Source of the DNA: Reichenbachiella faecimaris
GTDB taxonomy: Bacteria; Bacteroidota; Bacteroidia; Cytophagales; Cyclobacteriaceae
DNA: 64,000 bases
Reading direction: 5' to 3'
NCBI RefSeq assembly: GCF_900176375.1
Contig: NZ_FWYF01000001.1
Span: 434,001-498,000 of the forward strand
Within the stretch, counting starts at the first letter, position 1. Each line of letters begins with the position of its first letter. The notes below the pieces were generated by a model, which made no database searches, was not told the origin of the DNA, and saw only the letters and a program-made list of their open reading frames with translations. Shown here piece after piece: positions 63,543 to 64,000 of the stretch. The position numbers and the translations under genes are program-made.

Positions 63543-64000
63543 CTACAAATTCAACTCCAACCAATCCAGCGTGGACTGATACATGACATTGTTCTTGTCT
63601 GACTGTGGCAGATCACTTTCTTCTATAAACTTCCCGATCTCCAAATCCCCTAGGGGGAATGGATAATCTGTACCTAGAGTGATTTTCTCTGAGCCAATCA
63701 TCTCTATAATGTACTTGAGGTAAGGTAGATCGTGTGTAATACAGTCCACCCAGAATTTGCCTAGGTATTCTCTTGGGTTGATTGGGTTATCTATGGCTAC
63801 TAAGTCTGGTCTACAGTTGAAACCATGCTCTACCCTACCAATCGTAGCCAACAGTGAGCCTCCTGCATGTGAGAAGTTGAATCTTACTTTTGGGTACTTC
63901 TCCATCACTCCTCCAAAGATCAGCGAACAAGCTGCACGAGAGGTTTCTGCAGGCATACCCACCAGCCAAGGCAACCAATACTTTGCCATGTGCTCTCTAC
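63543..64000 (-). CDS. Amidohydrolase-2 family enzyme, ACMSD-like, N-terminus cut by window edge
   Basis: The frame stays open to the right edge, so the visible 148 residues from MAKYWLPWLVGMP are only the C-terminal half. Features are FNFSHAGGSLLATIGRVEHGF with the metal-site H, and KITLGTDYPFPLGDLEIGKFIEE, whose DYPFPLG is typical of 2-amino-3-carboxymuconate-6-semialdehyde decarboxylase. This would place it in the kynurenine branch of tryptophan breakdown. Other decarboxylases of the family share parts of these motifs, so the exact assignment needs the missing N-terminus. Confidence 0.85.
   Translation of the reverse strand, partial: REHMAKYWLPWLVGMPAETSRAACSLIFGGVMEKYPKVRFNFSHAGGSLLATIGRVEHGFNCRPDLVAIDNPINPREYLGKFWVDCITHDLPYLKYIIEMIGSEKITLGTDYPFPLGDLEIGKFIEESDLPQSDKNNVMYQSTLDWLELNL

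Noticed and set aside
1-64000. CRISPR array
   Set aside because: No regularly spaced short repeats were seen; the only direct repeats are the two at 59.4-59.9 kb and the rlmD-end copies.

Overview
The window looks like a chromosome segment of a Bacteroidota bacterium, most likely a marine-type member of the Cytophagales. The reasons are the SusC/SusD pair with its lipoprotein partners, a gliding-motility/type IX C-terminal domain, DUF5686 and DUF4302 proteins, LytTR two-component regulators, many small Cys-anchored lipoproteins, few Shine-Dalgarno sequences and promoters of the TTTG/TAnnTTTG kind. This placement comes from gene content read by eye, not from a phylogeny.

Layout. 0-2.7 kb: a secreted M43 metalloprotease cut by the left edge. 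2.7-8.6 kb: Fe-S carriers (Nfu-type, Mrp) divergent from dnaG-ribBA and two exported proteins. 8.7-12.7 kb: a lipoprotein, then an ECF sigma/anti-sigma operon with a coiled-coil envelope protein. 12.7-16.3 kb: a cysteine-desulfurase-like enzyme and a TPR histidine kinase. 16.3-24.1 kb: a SusC/SusD operon with a Peptidase_Mx1-type metallopeptidase and DUF4302. 24.3-28.9 kb: an AddB-like nuclease, DUF2911, thioredoxin and a MORN lipoprotein. 29-33.4 kb: a five-gene glycosyltransferase operon with overlapping genes. 34.4-37.3 kb: a D-amino-acid operon (DUF1611/DgcN-like, amino-acid racemase, VanX-like dipeptidase). 37.6-40.3 kb: small stress-type proteins, including a 38-residue lysine-rich one, and an AraC regulator. 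40.5-50.7 kb: two accessory blocks of about 5 kb downstream of rlmD. 50.7-64 kb: rlmD, a cell-surface protein, DUF5686, an SDR, a BatE-like protein, two tRNA-Lys genes, a noncoding repeat pair, an EF-hand protein, a LysE exporter, a TPR-HTH regulator, a CAP lipoprotein and an ACMSD-like amidohydrolase cut by the right edge.

The main discovery is at rlmD. The 3' end of this gene (50668 onward) recurs as a coding-like remnant at about 45478-45537 and as a decayed remnant at 40467-40500, all in one orientation. The two remnants share a further flank containing TATAGGCC and GCGGACAA. This is the pattern expected of two successive integrations of related elements into the end of rlmD. The inner block carries an AbiEi/AbiEii pair and a TOTE-type primase-helicase; the outer block carries a LytTR/LytS pair, DUF2147, a DUF6268-like barrel, a trypsin-like protease and a small HMA-like protein. 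No recombinase is present, so these would be immobilised or trans-mobilised islands.

Other points of interest are a DnaG whose zinc-ribbon has lost three of four metal ligands, an inverted repeat over the abiE promoter, and two tRNA-Lys genes that differ only by two compensated acceptor-stem base pairs.
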